Positions 42,418-51,697 of a DNA stretch of 64,000 bases are shown one piece after another. Source of the stretch: JACKII01 sp041687435 (lineage in GTDB: Bacteria; Pseudomonadota; Alphaproteobacteria; Bin95); NCBI GenBank assembly GCA_041687435.1, contig JAWLBX010000005.1, forward strand, positions 124,001 through 188,000, in the 5' to 3' direction. A program made the position numbers and the translations under genes. The notes under the pieces were generated by a model. That model was not told where the DNA came from, ran no database searches, and saw only the letters and a program-made list of their open reading frames with translations. Every line of letters starts with the position of its first letter. Within the stretch, counting starts at the first letter, position 1.

Positions 42418-43914
42418 TCAGCGATGTTCGAACCGGTCGGCAACCAGTTGGTCGAGCAGGCGGACGCCGTAGCCCGTGCCGCCCTTTGGCACGGTTGGCT
42501 TCGCCTCCTTGCTCCACACCATGCCGGCAACATCCAAATGCGCCCACGGCGTGCCGTCCTCGACGAACCGCTTCAGGAACTGAGCCGCTGTGATCGAGCC
42601 GCCGTCACGCCCGCCGACATTCTTCATGTCGGCAATGTCGGATTTCAGTGCCTTGTCGTATTCCTCGCCCAAAGGCATGCGCCAGCACGGCTCGCCCACC
42701 GCTTTGCCGGCGGCGGTCAGCCCGTCTGCCAGGGCATCATCGCTGGCGAACAGGCCGGCGTTGTGATGGCCGAGGCCGACGATGATTGCGCCGGTCAGCG
42801 TCGCCAGGTCGACGATGGCGGCGGGTTTGTAGGTGCGCTGGACGTAGGTTAGCAGATCGCATAGCACCAGCCGGCCTTCGGCGTCGGTGTTGATGACCTC
42901 CACCGTCTGGCCGGAGAGCGAGGTGACGACGTCGCCGGGGCGCTGGGCATTGGCGGACGGCATGTTCTCGACCAAGCCGACGATGCCGATGACATTGGCC
43001 TTGGCGTTACGGCCGGCGATGGCGCGCATCGCGCCGATGACCGCAGCCGACCCGCCCATATCCCACTTCATGTCCTCCATGCCGCTGGCCGGTTTGATGG
43101 AGATGCCGCCAGTGTCGAAGGTCACGCCCTTGCCGACCAGGGCGATGGGGGCCGCCTCCTCGTCATCGGAACCAAGCCAGCGCATCACCACGACCCGGCT
43201 GTCGCGGGCGCTGCCCATGCCGACCGCCAGCAGGGTGCGCATGCCGAGGGACTCAAGCCGCGCCTCGTCCATGATCTCCACGTCGACGCCCTGGGCTGCC
43301 AGATCCTTGCACCGTTCGGCCAATGTTTCCGGATAGAGCACGTTCGCCGGCTCGCTGAGCAGATCGCGGGCGAGGTGGACGCCCGCCGCGACCTCTGCCA
43401 TCGGCTTGAATGCGGCCTCGGCGGCGGTGGCGCCTTCGGTCATGACGGCGGCTTCGGCAAGGCTGGGCTTTTGCTCTGGCTTTTCCTTGGTGCGGTAACG
43501 GTCGAATCGGTAGCTGGCCAGTTCCAGGCCGAAGGCCGCATTGGCGGCGGCATCGCTGGCCGCCAACGGGCCGCCCATCGCATCGATCATCAGCGTGACC
43601 GAGGCCGCACCGCTGTTGGCGACCTGGCCGTAGGAAGCGCCTGCCCAGTCCTGCCAGACCTTGGCGGTGGCCTCTGCCGGCTTGCCGATGCCGGCCAGGA
43701 CAATGCGGCCAGCGGCGATACCGGCCGGCGCGACAATGTCGAGGAACTGGCGGGCCTTTCCGGTAAAGCGCGAGGCGGCAATCGCCTTGAGTACCGCCCC
43801 GCCGGTCGCCTGATCCAGCGCTTCGGCCGAAGGGCTAAGCGATTTTTCCTCGCCAACGGCGACGACGATAGCGTCAGTCGTCGCGGCGGCGGGCTCCAAA
43901 AATGCAATCTTCAT
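42418..43914 (-). CDS. pepA: Leucyl aminopeptidase (M17)
   Basis: A 498-residue cytosolic di-metal exopeptidase from ATG 43914 (MKIAFLEPAAATTDAI). The N-terminal domain is about 1-165. The catalytic domain includes ALVGKGVTFDTGGISIKPAS (Lys and Asp ligands), MKWDMGGSAAVIGAMRA and the M17 signature NTDAEGRL. LGHHNAGLFASDDALADGL also fits. It is divergent from lptF. Confidence 0.96.
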   Translation of the reverse strand: MKIAFLEPAAATTDAIVVAVGEEKSLSPSAEALDQATGGAVLKAIAASRFTGKARQFLDIVAPAGIAAGRIVLAGIGKPAEATAKVWQDWAGASYGQVANSGAASVTLMIDAMGGPLAASDAAANAAFGLELASYRFDRYRTKEKPEQKPSLAEAAVMTEGATAAEAAFKPMAEVAAGVHLARDLLSEPANVLYPETLAERCKDLAAQGVDVEIMDEARLESLGMRTLLAVGMGSARDSRVVVMRWLGSDDEEAAPIALVGKGVTFDTGGISIKPASGMEDMKWDMGGSAAVIGAMRAIAGRNAKANVIGIVGLVENMPSANAQRPGDVVTSLSGQTVEVINTDAEGRLVLCDLLTYVQRTYKPAAIVDLATLTGAIIVGLGHHNAGLFASDDALADGLTAAGKAVGEPCWRMPLGEEYDKALKSDIADMKNVGGRDGGSITAAQFLKRFVEDGTPWAHLDVAGMVWSKEAKPTVPKGGTGYGVRLLDQLVADRFEHR

Positions 43915-44038
43915 CGGGCCATGCCCTCCCACTATCCTCGTCGGTCGTCATGTGGCAACGGCAGCAGCGCCACTCGGACGCGTGCGCTGCATCACGGTTG
44001 CCTCGCCATCGGCGCAAGCTTCGCCTATATGCACGGTC

Positions 44039-45142
44039 ATGCCTAGGCTTCTCGCACACACCACCACCTATTTGGCGCGGCAAATCCTGCTCGCAACCAT
44101 ACTGATCACCGGGGTTTTTGCCACCATTGCGATCTTGTGGAGCGCATTGCCCCTGCTGAAAAATCTCAGCCGGGGCATGGGTCTGGATGCGTTTTTGTGG
44201 TTGATCGTGCTGGCTATGCCCCGCTTGCTGCCGGTGTTGATCCCGCTTTCGCTCTGCCTTGCCCTGATCTTTGCTTATTACCGAGCCCAGCAGGATAGCG
44301 AACTGGTGGTAATGCGGGCTACGGGCCTCAGCGACTGGGCGCTGGCCAGGCCGGCGCTGCTGGTCGGGCTGTTGTTGACGGTGGCAAACGGCGTTATGAC
44401 GTTTTACTTGGCGCCGGAAGCGTTTCGGACATTCAAGGAAACCCAATTTCTGGAACGGCACGACTTGGCAGCCCTGGCGATCCAGCCGGGGCGGTTCAAT
44501 TCGTTGCGCGCCGATACGATGTTTTACGTGCGCGAACGCGGCGGCACGAACGTGCTGCTCGGCATTGTGTTCTATGACGAACGCGACCCGAAGCAGACCC
44601 AGACCTGGATGGCGGAATACGGCGCTCTGACGTCGACTCCCGAAGGGCCGCGGCTGGTGCTGCGCAACGGCAATGTCCAGCAATACGATCGCGACAGCGG
44701 GCAGACCAGCATTTTGTATTTCGAGCATTATACGCTCGACCTGTCGGTCTTTGCCGCCAAGCTGTCGAACCGCGGGCGCGAGGTTGAGGAACGCAGCATG
44801 GCCGAACTGTTCCAGTTGACGGAGGAGGATGTCGGCGAAAAGCAGGTGCGTGAACTGCGGGCCGAGGGTCATTACCGGATCGCCACCGCCTTGTTCGTTG
44901 CCGTTATTACCCTGGTGACGGTGGCGACCATGCTGGTCGGGCCGTTCAACCGGCGCGGCCAGATCTGGCGGGTCGCGCTGGCGTTTGGCATTTGTGCGCT
45001 GATCCTGTTGGGCGCTTTCCTGATGCGCAGCATTGTCACGCGCGTGCCTGCCACTACTCCAATGCTATATGCATTGGTGCTAATGCCGAGCTTCATCGCC
45101 GCCGGGTTGATTGCGTGGAACAACCGGCGGCGGATCGGTTGA
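44039..45142 (+). CDS. lptF: LPS export ABC transporter permease LptF
   Basis: A 367-residue YjgP/YjgQ-family protein. ATG 44039 (MPRLLAHTTTYLARQIL) is chosen; the longer upstream frame overlaps the pepA promoter. Six membrane helices: three before and three after a periplasmic beta-jellyroll (about 110-265, with FNSLRADTMFYVRERGG). With LptG and LptB it extracts lipopolysaccharide from the inner membrane. lptG, commonly the next gene, is not adjacent; the next gene is a convergent amidohydrolase. Confidence 0.93.
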   Translation: MPRLLAHTTTYLARQILLATILITGVFATIAILWSALPLLKNLSRGMGLDAFLWLIVLAMPRLLPVLIPLSLCLALIFAYYRAQQDSELVVMRATGLSDWALARPALLVGLLLTVANGVMTFYLAPEAFRTFKETQFLERHDLAALAIQPGRFNSLRADTMFYVRERGGTNVLLGIVFYDERDPKQTQTWMAEYGALTSTPEGPRLVLRNGNVQQYDRDSGQTSILYFEHYTLDLSVFAAKLSNRGREVEERSMAELFQLTEEDVGEKQVRELRAEGHYRIATALFVAVITLVTVATMLVGPFNRRGQIWRVALAFGICALILLGAFLMRSIVTRVPATTPMLYALVLMPSFIAAGLIAWNNRRRIG

Positions 45143-45174
45143 TGGCGGGGGGCGGCTGCGATCGCCGCCAGCCC

Positions 45175-46032
45175 TCAGCCGGGCGCCCAGCCGTAGGCCC
45201 TGGCGCAGGCCCCGCCCATCAGCATGGCCTTTTCATCCTCGGTCAGCCGGTCTGTCTGGCGGAAGGGTTCGACGCCCTGTTCATATGTCAGCACCGCATG
45301 CGCCCGGGTCCAGTCCGTGCCCCAAAGGCAACGCTCCAGGCCCCAGGCATCGAACACGCGGGCCAGCGGGTCCCAGATATCCGGGTAGGGGTAGCCGGCC
45401 TTGGAGAGCGTGCATGCGCCCGAGACCTTGATCACTACGTTTGGACGTTTGGCAAGCTCCAGCACGGTCGGCAGGTCGGCCCACGGCGCATCCGGCGCCG
45501 GCGGTGTGCGTGGCTGCACGATGCCAAGATGATCGAGGACAAAACGGGTGTTGGGATGGGCATCGATCAGGGCCTGGCCGGTCTTCAGCTTGCCCCAGCA
45601 CAACAGGTTGACGGGAAGGTCGTGTCGCGCCGCCTCTCGCGCGATCCGGGCCAAACCCGGGTGGTCCGCCTCGCGCTCCGGCCCATGGGTCATCATGATG
45701 CGGATGCCGACCGTGCCGGGCGTGGCCTTCCAGTTTGCGATGACATCGGCAACGGCGGGGTTGTCCGGATCAACCGGCTTGACCAGACCGAACCTGGCCG
45801 GGTGCGCCTTCTGCACTTCTACCGCATAACTGGCGTCGTACTGGTACATGCTGAAGGATGAAACGAAGATGGCGCCGTCGACGCCGACCGCATCCATGGC
45901 GGCCACCATCTCGTCGCCGGTGACGTGGTCCGGCCAGTTCGGCACGGAAGCCCAAGGCCGGGCCGGTGTGTTGGCCTCGTAGGCGTGTACCTGGGAATCG
46001 ATGATCGGCGTCTTGTTGATTGGCATGGGCAT
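45175..46032 (-). CDS. Amidohydrolase-fold protein, PDC lactonase-like (COG3618)
   Basis: A 285-residue TIM-barrel hydrolase. The N-terminal motif is IIDSQVHAYE (DxxxH-type), and VLDHLGIVQPRTPPAPDAP and CLWGTDWTRAH supply the later His and Asp. The group includes 2-pyrone-4,6-dicarboxylate lactonase and fuconolactonase-type enzymes. Start ATG 46032 or 46026; the ribosome site AGAGGA fits the second better in spacing. Divergent from the TAXI gene and possibly co-regulated with it. Confidence 0.85.
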   Translation of the reverse strand: MPMPINKTPIIDSQVHAYEANTPARPWASVPNWPDHVTGDEMVAAMDAVGVDGAIFVSSFSMYQYDASYAVEVQKAHPARFGLVKPVDPDNPAVADVIANWKATPGTVGIRIMMTHGPEREADHPGLARIAREAARHDLPVNLLCWGKLKTGQALIDAHPNTRFVLDHLGIVQPRTPPAPDAPWADLPTVLELAKRPNVVIKVSGACTLSKAGYPYPDIWDPLARVFDAWGLERCLWGTDWTRAHAVLTYEQGVEPFRQTDRLTEDEKAMLMGGACARAYGWAPG

Positions 46033-46061
46033 GGTTCCTCTCGTTATACAAACGGCACCAT

Positions 46062-46078
46062 TTCAGCGCTTTGCTGAA
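46062..46078. promoter_or_regulatory. Inverted repeat upstream of the amidohydrolase gene
   Basis: TTCAGC (46062-46067) and GCTGAA (46073-46078), 5-base spacer, lie about 15 bases upstream of a minus-strand TATAAC -10-like sequence (46042-46048). Candidate operator; no regulator gene is adjacent. Confidence 0.3.
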
Positions 46079-46154
46079 TGATCGTCCAGTTCAGGAATAA
46101 AATTTGATACGACCACCGCCACGCAGTGCAATGTTAATCGAAGAAATCTTGTCT

Positions 46155-46168
46155 TGACGGGGCCGTCA
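46155..46168. promoter_or_regulatory. Palindrome overlapping a -35-like element upstream of the TAXI gene
   Basis: TGACGG-GG-CCGTCA is a 14-base perfect palindrome 70 bases before the TAXI start. It contains a TTGACG-type -35 hexamer (from 46154), so a protein bound here could repress. The -10 is not clear. Confidence 0.35.
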
Positions 46169-46237
46169 TTTACAGGAAACTCGGCAACAGCGTTCAAAGA
46201 AACGCTGCCTTATGTGCACTAAAGGGAGACAAACGCC

Positions 46238-47182
46238 ATGGTCCGCAAAATTGCATCGACATTGGCTCTGGCCGGTTTGACCGCATTCGCGGCAACAACG
46301 GCCAGCGCGCAGAATCTGGTCTTTATGACCGGGCCGGCAGGCGGTTCCTGGTATCCGCTTGGCGCAGCGGTGCAGAACATCCTGCAGGACGAAATCGACG
46401 GCATGTCGGTCAGCATCCGTCCCGGTGCCGGCCTGATCAACATCCGCGGCGTCGCCGAAGGCAAGGCCGATCTCGGCTGGGGCAATGTGATCTCGACCGT
46501 GGACGCGATCAACGGCAACCCGCCGTTCGAAAAGAAGATCGAGAACCTCTGCAACATGGGTTCCTACTACACCCAATATGCCCAGCTCATCACGGTCGAT
46601 CCCGAAATCAAGACCTGGGCGGATCTCAAGGGTAAGAGCTTTGCGACCCTGCCGCGCGGCAACACGACCGAGGTCGCCGCGCAGTCGCTGCTGGCTGCCG
46701 TCGGTTTGTCCTATGATGACCTGGAGCAGGTGAACTTCGCATCGATGACCGACCAAGTGAACATGGCCAAGGATGGCCAGGTCGATGCCATATTCAACAT
46801 TACCGCCGTCCCGGCCGGCGCCTATTTGGACCTCGCCAACTCGCGCGAGACGGTGGTGCCGCCGATAACGGACGAGCAGTTCGCAAAACTCAAGGAGGGC
46901 AATTCCGGCTGGAACCGGTTGATGGTCCGGGCCAATGCCTACCCGCATCAGCCAAACGAGGTGCCGATTGCGGGCTTTGCGATGCATATGCTCGCAAACT
47001 GTGAGACCATGCCCGAGGATACGGCCTACAAAATCACCAAGGCCATCGCCAGCCGGGTGAGCGAGCTGGGTTCGGTCAACCGCGCGCTGGCCGATTTCAC
47101 CGTGAAAGACCTCGCAGCGGATGCCGGCATGCCCATGCATCCGGGCGCAAAGCGCTATTATGAGGAAGCGGGCGCCATGTAG
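46238..47182 (+). CDS. TAXI-family TRAP transporter solute-binding protein
   Basis: A 314-residue periplasmic protein; ATG 46238 has GGGAGA nine bases upstream. The signal peptide covers about residues 1-24, cleaved after TASA. TAXI features: LVFMTGPAGGSWYPLGAAVQ, VSIRPGAGLINIRGVAEGKA and DLGWGNVISTVDAIN. A mature domain continues to PMHPGAKRYYEEAGAM. It delivers a substrate to the fused permease downstream. A GC stem-loop follows nine bases after the stop. Confidence 0.93.
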   Translation: MVRKIASTLALAGLTAFAATTASAQNLVFMTGPAGGSWYPLGAAVQNILQDEIDGMSVSIRPGAGLINIRGVAEGKADLGWGNVISTVDAINGNPPFEKKIENLCNMGSYYTQYAQLITVDPEIKTWADLKGKSFATLPRGNTTEVAAQSLLAAVGLSYDDLEQVNFASMTDQVNMAKDGQVDAIFNITAVPAGAYLDLANSRETVVPPITDEQFAKLKEGNSGWNRLMVRANAYPHQPNEVPIAGFAMHMLANCETMPEDTAYKITKAIASRVSELGSVNRALADFTVKDLAADAGMPMHPGAKRYYEEAGAM

Positions 47183-47190
47183 GTCCAGAT

Positions 47191-47217
47191 ACCCGGCCGG
47201 CAAACCACCGGCCGGGT
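47191..47217 (+). other. Stem-loop in the intergenic region after the binding-protein gene
   Basis: A perfect 10-bp stem (ACCCGGCCGG 47191-47200 with CCGGCCGGGT 47208-47217), 7-base loop, no U-tract, sits just after the TAXI stop. It is a likely 3'-end stabiliser/partial terminator that favours binding protein over permease. The remaining 250 bases to 47470 hold nothing else I can support. Confidence 0.55.
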
Positions 47218-47470
47218 CAGGGTTGCGGCCAATACCGAATGCCTGGGTTTGCCTGTCCGCGCCGGTAGTTCCCCGCGCTCCATTCAAGGCAGGCATCCCG
47301 CCGGCACCGCGCCAGCATTTCCAGGGCCGATGGTCCTGTTGAAAAGGCGGGTGCCGGTCGCTTTCCGGCTACCGTCAGGGCGCGGGAACCGTAATCGTAC
47401 TGCTAACAACCCGCCCGGCTCATTCCTTTGGGCAAAGCGGCCGGCGGCTTCCGATGCGAGGTAAGGCGAG

Positions 47471-49354
47471 ATGATGTCGAGTTGGCAGCGGGCCGGCGTC
47501 GTGGTTCCGTCCATCATTGCGCTGGCAATGGCCGGATTTCACTTGTGGGTGGTGTTTAACGGCGCCCCGCAGGTCTTGTATTTCCGCGGCACGCACCTTC
47601 TGTTCGGCATGGTGCTGATATTCCTCTGGTATCCGACCTTCGCCGAAGCCACGGGTGCCAAACGCGTGCTCAGCTATGGCATTGACTGGTTGTTGCTCGC
47701 CATTTCGGTGGCCGCCCTTTCGTATCTGTTCATTGAACACGACTACATCCTCGACCGCTTCGCTTATGTCGATGATCCGCGCCCGATCGACTTCGTCCTC
47801 GGCATCGGCCTGATCATTGCGATCCTCGAAGGCACGCGGCGGCTGGTCGGGATGGCGTTGCCGGTCACCTCGGTGCTGTTCCTGCTCTATGCCATTTTCG
47901 TCGTCGAGTTGCGGCCGGGCGAGTTGCTGGACCAGATGTACCTGACGACGGAGGGCATTTTCGGAATCCCGCTGGCGGTCTCCGCCACCTACATGGTGCT
48001 GTTCATCGTGTTCGGATCGTTGGTGGAGCGGACCGGAACCGGCAAGCTGTTCATGGATTTCGCCATGGCGCTGACCGGCTGGGCCCCCGGCGGTCCGGCC
48101 AAGGTCGCGGTGATGACCAGTGCCATGTTCGGCACTATTTCCGGCAGTTCCACCGCCAACGTCATGACCACCGGCACCTTCACCATCCCGCTGATGAAGC
48201 GGCTCGGCTACAAGGCACCGTTTTCCGGCGCGGTGGAGGCGGTGGCGTCCACCGGCGGCCAGATCATGCCGCCGATCATGGGGGCTGCCGCGTTCGTGAT
48301 GGCGGAGTTCCTGGCGGTCAGCTACCTGACGGTGATCCTGATCGCGCTGCTGCCGTCGCTGCTGTATTTCATCGCCGTGTTCGTCGCCGTGCACTTTGAG
48401 GCGAAGCGGCTGGGCCTGCGCGGCATGCCCAGGGCGGACCTGCCGCGGATGAAGCAGGTGCTGGCCGAACGCGGCCACCAGTTCCTGCCGCTGGTCATCA
48501 TCGTCGGTGTTTTGGTGTTGGGGTACAGCGCACCCTATGCCGCGACCTGCGGGCTGCTTTCCGTGGTGCCCATCGCCATGATGCGGCGGACGACGCGAAA
48601 GGACATCACCGTCAAGCTGGTCGTCGACGCCATCATCAATGGCATCCGCAATTCACTGCAGGTGGTGGCGGCGACTGCCTGCGCCGGCATTGTCATCGGC
48701 GTGATTTCGCAGGGCGGCATCGGCGTTGCCTTCTCCGGCTTCATCATCGGTCTTTCCGAAAATTCGCTGATCCTGGCGCTGATTCTGACGGCGTTTGCCG
48801 GCATCATCCTGGGCATGGGCCTGCCGACGACGCCGGCCTATATCGTGCAGGTGGCTCTGCTGGTGCCGGCGCTGGTCAAGCTGGGCGTCGCTCTCGAGGC
48901 CGCACACATGTTCGTGCTCTACTTCGCCTGCCTCTCCGCGATCACGCCGCCGGTGGCGATCACGCTTTATGCCTCCAACAGCATTGCCGGCGCCAAGCTC
49001 TGGAGCGGCGGCATCGCCGCCGTGAAGCTGGCGGCGACCGGCTACATTATCCCGTTCATGTTCGTCTATGGGCCGTCGCTGCTATGGATCGGCGAATGGC
49101 AGGTCATTCTGGCTACCAGCGTTTCCGCCCTGATCGGCATCTCGCTGCTGGCGGCTGGCCTGCACGGCTATCTGCTGCGCCATGCGACCTGGTGGGAGCG
49201 GCTGCTGATGGTGGCGGCGGCGTTCGTGCTGATCAAGCCGGGCATCGTGACAGACCTGACCGGGCTTGCCCTGGTGCTGACCGTGTTCGCCTCGCAGCGG
49301 TGGATCCCCCGCCCTGAACGGGCCGTGCAGCCGGCGGTCAGCGGCTCGGATTGA
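47471..49354 (+). CDS. TRAP transporter permease, fused 4TM/12TM (DctQM-type)
   Basis: A 627-residue membrane protein combining small and large permease domains, the usual partner of TAXI binding proteins. The DctQ-like part is about residues 10-130. The DctM-like part runs from there with PVTSVLFLLYAIFVVELRPGEL, MVLFIVFGSLVERTGTG, ISGSSTANVMTTGTFTIPLM, STGGQIMPPIMGAAAFVMAEF and GIILGMGLPTTPAYIVQVA. The ribosome site GAGGTAAGG precedes the ATG. Convergent with the DMFase-like gene. Confidence 0.94.
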   Translation: MMSSWQRAGVVVPSIIALAMAGFHLWVVFNGAPQVLYFRGTHLLFGMVLIFLWYPTFAEATGAKRVLSYGIDWLLLAISVAALSYLFIEHDYILDRFAYVDDPRPIDFVLGIGLIIAILEGTRRLVGMALPVTSVLFLLYAIFVVELRPGELLDQMYLTTEGIFGIPLAVSATYMVLFIVFGSLVERTGTGKLFMDFAMALTGWAPGGPAKVAVMTSAMFGTISGSSTANVMTTGTFTIPLMKRLGYKAPFSGAVEAVASTGGQIMPPIMGAAAFVMAEFLAVSYLTVILIALLPSLLYFIAVFVAVHFEAKRLGLRGMPRADLPRMKQVLAERGHQFLPLVIIVGVLVLGYSAPYAATCGLLSVVPIAMMRRTTRKDITVKLVVDAIINGIRNSLQVVAATACAGIVIGVISQGGIGVAFSGFIIGLSENSLILALILTAFAGIILGMGLPTTPAYIVQVALLVPALVKLGVALEAAHMFVLYFACLSAITPPVAITLYASNSIAGAKLWSGGIAAVKLAATGYIIPFMFVYGPSLLWIGEWQVILATSVSALIGISLLAAGLHGYLLRHATWWERLLMVAAAFVLIKPGIVTDLTGLALVLTVFASQRWIPRPERAVQPAVSGSD

Positions 49355-49396
49355 AAAAGCCGCCGCCCTAACGTTTTCATTCGGGCGGCCGGTCCC

Positions 49397-51532
49397 TCAA
49401 GCCAGGAACCGTTGCAGCACGTTTTCGACCACGCGGCTGATATTGTTGTTGCCGCCGTTCCAGGGCAGCGAGCCGCAGAAGGTGATCGAGCCGACGCTGA
49501 ACACCGCACCGCCGCCCGGCACGTCGAAATAGATCATGTCGGCGCGGATCAGTTCGTCCATCGGCTGCATCGCCCAGGTGGTCAGGTGGGTCAGCAACTC
49601 CTCCGGCACCAGCACGAAATGGTCCGGGTGGTTTTCGGAGACCGCCAACACTCGAACGTTCGGCGGCGAGCCGAGGCGCACGTCGGCCCGGTCCAACTCA
49701 TAACCGGCAGCACCGCCGCCGGAAAAGCCGAAATCGCCCAGCACTTCGTCGTCGATACCTTCGAAAATCCAGGCGAGGTCCGGGGAATGGCTTTCGGGGG
49801 TGCGGCGGTAATAGGTGCCCTCGAACTGGCCCTGGCTGGTGAACCCGACGCCTGCCAGATGCTGCGGTGGCCGGCCATTGCGGCGCCAGAGGCCGCCATA
49901 GGCGCCATCGAAGGCGTTGTAGTATTCACCCGGCTCGGCAGCCCAGGCGCGAATGCCGCCCTCCGCCCGTCGGATTTCGACAATGCCTTTTTCCTCCGGG
50001 TGGATCGCGACCCGCCAGTAGAACCCGTTACCGCCCAGATAGAGGAATTTGCCGCCGCTGTTCCGGTATTGCAGCAGCGCATCCAGCGTCTGGGGCGTAT
50101 GGTATTCTGGATGGCTGCCGGTGGTGACGGCCTTGTAGCCCTTGAGGACGTCCGCGCCTTCTTCGTGCAATTCCCGGTCAGTGATGATGTCGTAGGAAAT
50201 GCGCTTTTCGTGCAGCCACCAGATCAGGTGGCTGTCCGCCTGGAAATGCCGCAGGCCGGAGCCTTCGCCATAGCCCATGGTAATGTAGCCGGGCCGTGTG
50301 TTCAGCAGCGGCCGCAGGTGCGAGCAATGGCAGATGCCGGAGCCGTCGCGGTGGAAATTGTAGGTGGAACAGCCGAATTCCTCATACTGCGCCGGGTTGT
50401 ACGGGTAGCCGCCGCGGGCCAGATGCCGTTCCATCCATTCCGGCTGGAAATCAGGCCGCGAGTGGTTGCCATAGATGACATGGGTAAACGTGGATGCCAG
50501 CACGGCCAGGTCCGCCGTGCGTTGGCCCTTGGGCGGGCAGACATAGAACGGGATCGCGTCCTCATGCTCGCCCTGGGCGATGCGCACGACATAGACGCCG
50601 GAGAGAAAGCCGTCCGGAACTGTCCATTCGAAGTCCGTTTCCCAGCCAAAATCATAGATATCGTCGCGGTGAAAGTGAATGGCGCCGTAATGGTCCGGCT
50701 TGTGCTGCCAGTTCATCTCGGACCCATCCCAGGCCGAGCCGGTCATGGCACGGGCCGGATGGTTGACGAGGTGGCCGTGATGGCCTCCGGGGCCGATATC
50801 CTCGATGCCGAGGGAGGAGGCCCAGCGGGAAAAATCCCACCGTGCTGCCAGCCGTGTCTCATCGGCAGCCGCGGCAGCATAGACCGCTGGCGCTTCGATC
50901 TTGCCGTCGAAATGCCGGTCGGCGTGGCCGGCCCGCAGTGCGGCGGCCATTAGCAGCGGTGCGTCTGCCTGAATCGCGAAACCGGGGGCGGATGTGCTGG
51001 TCTCGGCGGCCTTGCCCCAGATCCCGCTCGGTTCCTGCTGAACGGCCAGCGTTGCGGCGGCGCTATCGTACGACAGTCGCACCCGGCACCATTGCCGTGC
51101 CAGCAGCGGCTCGCCCGTGCTGACGGAGGCATCGCCGGCGCGGCCGGACAGCGCTCCATCGTCATCCAGATAGAGTTCCAAACCGCCCTGGCTCAAAATC
51201 ACCTGTTCGCCGTCGCCGGGCAGGGTCGGCCAGATGGTGGCGGTCAGCGTGACGTCGCCTGTGATCGGCAGCCCCGGCTCGACAATGGCATGGGAACCGG
51301 GGTTGAACGCCTGCTGCCGTGCCGGGTAGCTGCCGGCCAGCGCCGCTTCCACCGGCTCCTCGACAATGCCGGGACCATCGCGGTTGGGGTCGGCGCAGAT
51401 CGAGCGCAGCAGCCGTGCGGAATAGGGACTGCCGCTATCGCACGAGACCTTGAAGGCAATCGTCTCGCCGGGGCGGACGGACAGCGGGTCGCAATAGCCG
51501 ATGACGGGAATGCGGGGAACCTGGTGGGCCAT
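49397..51532 (-). CDS. N,N-dimethylformamidase large-subunit-like protein
   Basis: 711 residues from ATG 51532 (MAHQVPRIPVIGYCDPLSVR). The layout matches the large subunit of dimethylformamidase (DmfA2): an N-terminal beta domain, a LamG-like jellyroll (about 95-260), and a C-terminal domain with YGNHSRPDFQPEWMERHL, EFGCSTYNFHRDGSGICHCS, VTTGSHPEYHTPQTLDAL and GGNGFYWRVAIHPE. The known enzyme uses mononuclear iron with Tyr/Tyr/Glu ligands; TGSHPEY and the Tyr-rich segments are candidates. No small subunit (DmfA1) gene was found beside it, so activity on formamides is uncertain. Confidence 0.85.
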   Translation of the reverse strand: MAHQVPRIPVIGYCDPLSVRPGETIAFKVSCDSGSPYSARLLRSICADPNRDGPGIVEEPVEAALAGSYPARQQAFNPGSHAIVEPGLPITGDVTLTATIWPTLPGDGEQVILSQGGLELYLDDDGALSGRAGDASVSTGEPLLARQWCRVRLSYDSAAATLAVQQEPSGIWGKAAETSTSAPGFAIQADAPLLMAAALRAGHADRHFDGKIEAPAVYAAAAADETRLAARWDFSRWASSLGIEDIGPGGHHGHLVNHPARAMTGSAWDGSEMNWQHKPDHYGAIHFHRDDIYDFGWETDFEWTVPDGFLSGVYVVRIAQGEHEDAIPFYVCPPKGQRTADLAVLASTFTHVIYGNHSRPDFQPEWMERHLARGGYPYNPAQYEEFGCSTYNFHRDGSGICHCSHLRPLLNTRPGYITMGYGEGSGLRHFQADSHLIWWLHEKRISYDIITDRELHEEGADVLKGYKAVTTGSHPEYHTPQTLDALLQYRNSGGKFLYLGGNGFYWRVAIHPEEKGIVEIRRAEGGIRAWAAEPGEYYNAFDGAYGGLWRRNGRPPQHLAGVGFTSQGQFEGTYYRRTPESHSPDLAWIFEGIDDEVLGDFGFSGGGAAGYELDRADVRLGSPPNVRVLAVSENHPDHFVLVPEELLTHLTTWAMQPMDELIRADMIYFDVPGGGAVFSVGSITFCGSLPWNGGNNNISRVVENVLQRFLA

Positions 51533-51697
51533 GGGCGAAAGTGGCTCTCTGAGCAACGGGCAAGGCAGACCCCACATTGTTCCGCACCGAGGCAACCGCG
51601 TCCAGAGGGACGATGATACCCTATTGCATGCCGCCGCAGTTCCGCTTTATTGGCGGAGCCGGGCCCCTGCCACGGGGGCGGACAGGATGATCGACCG

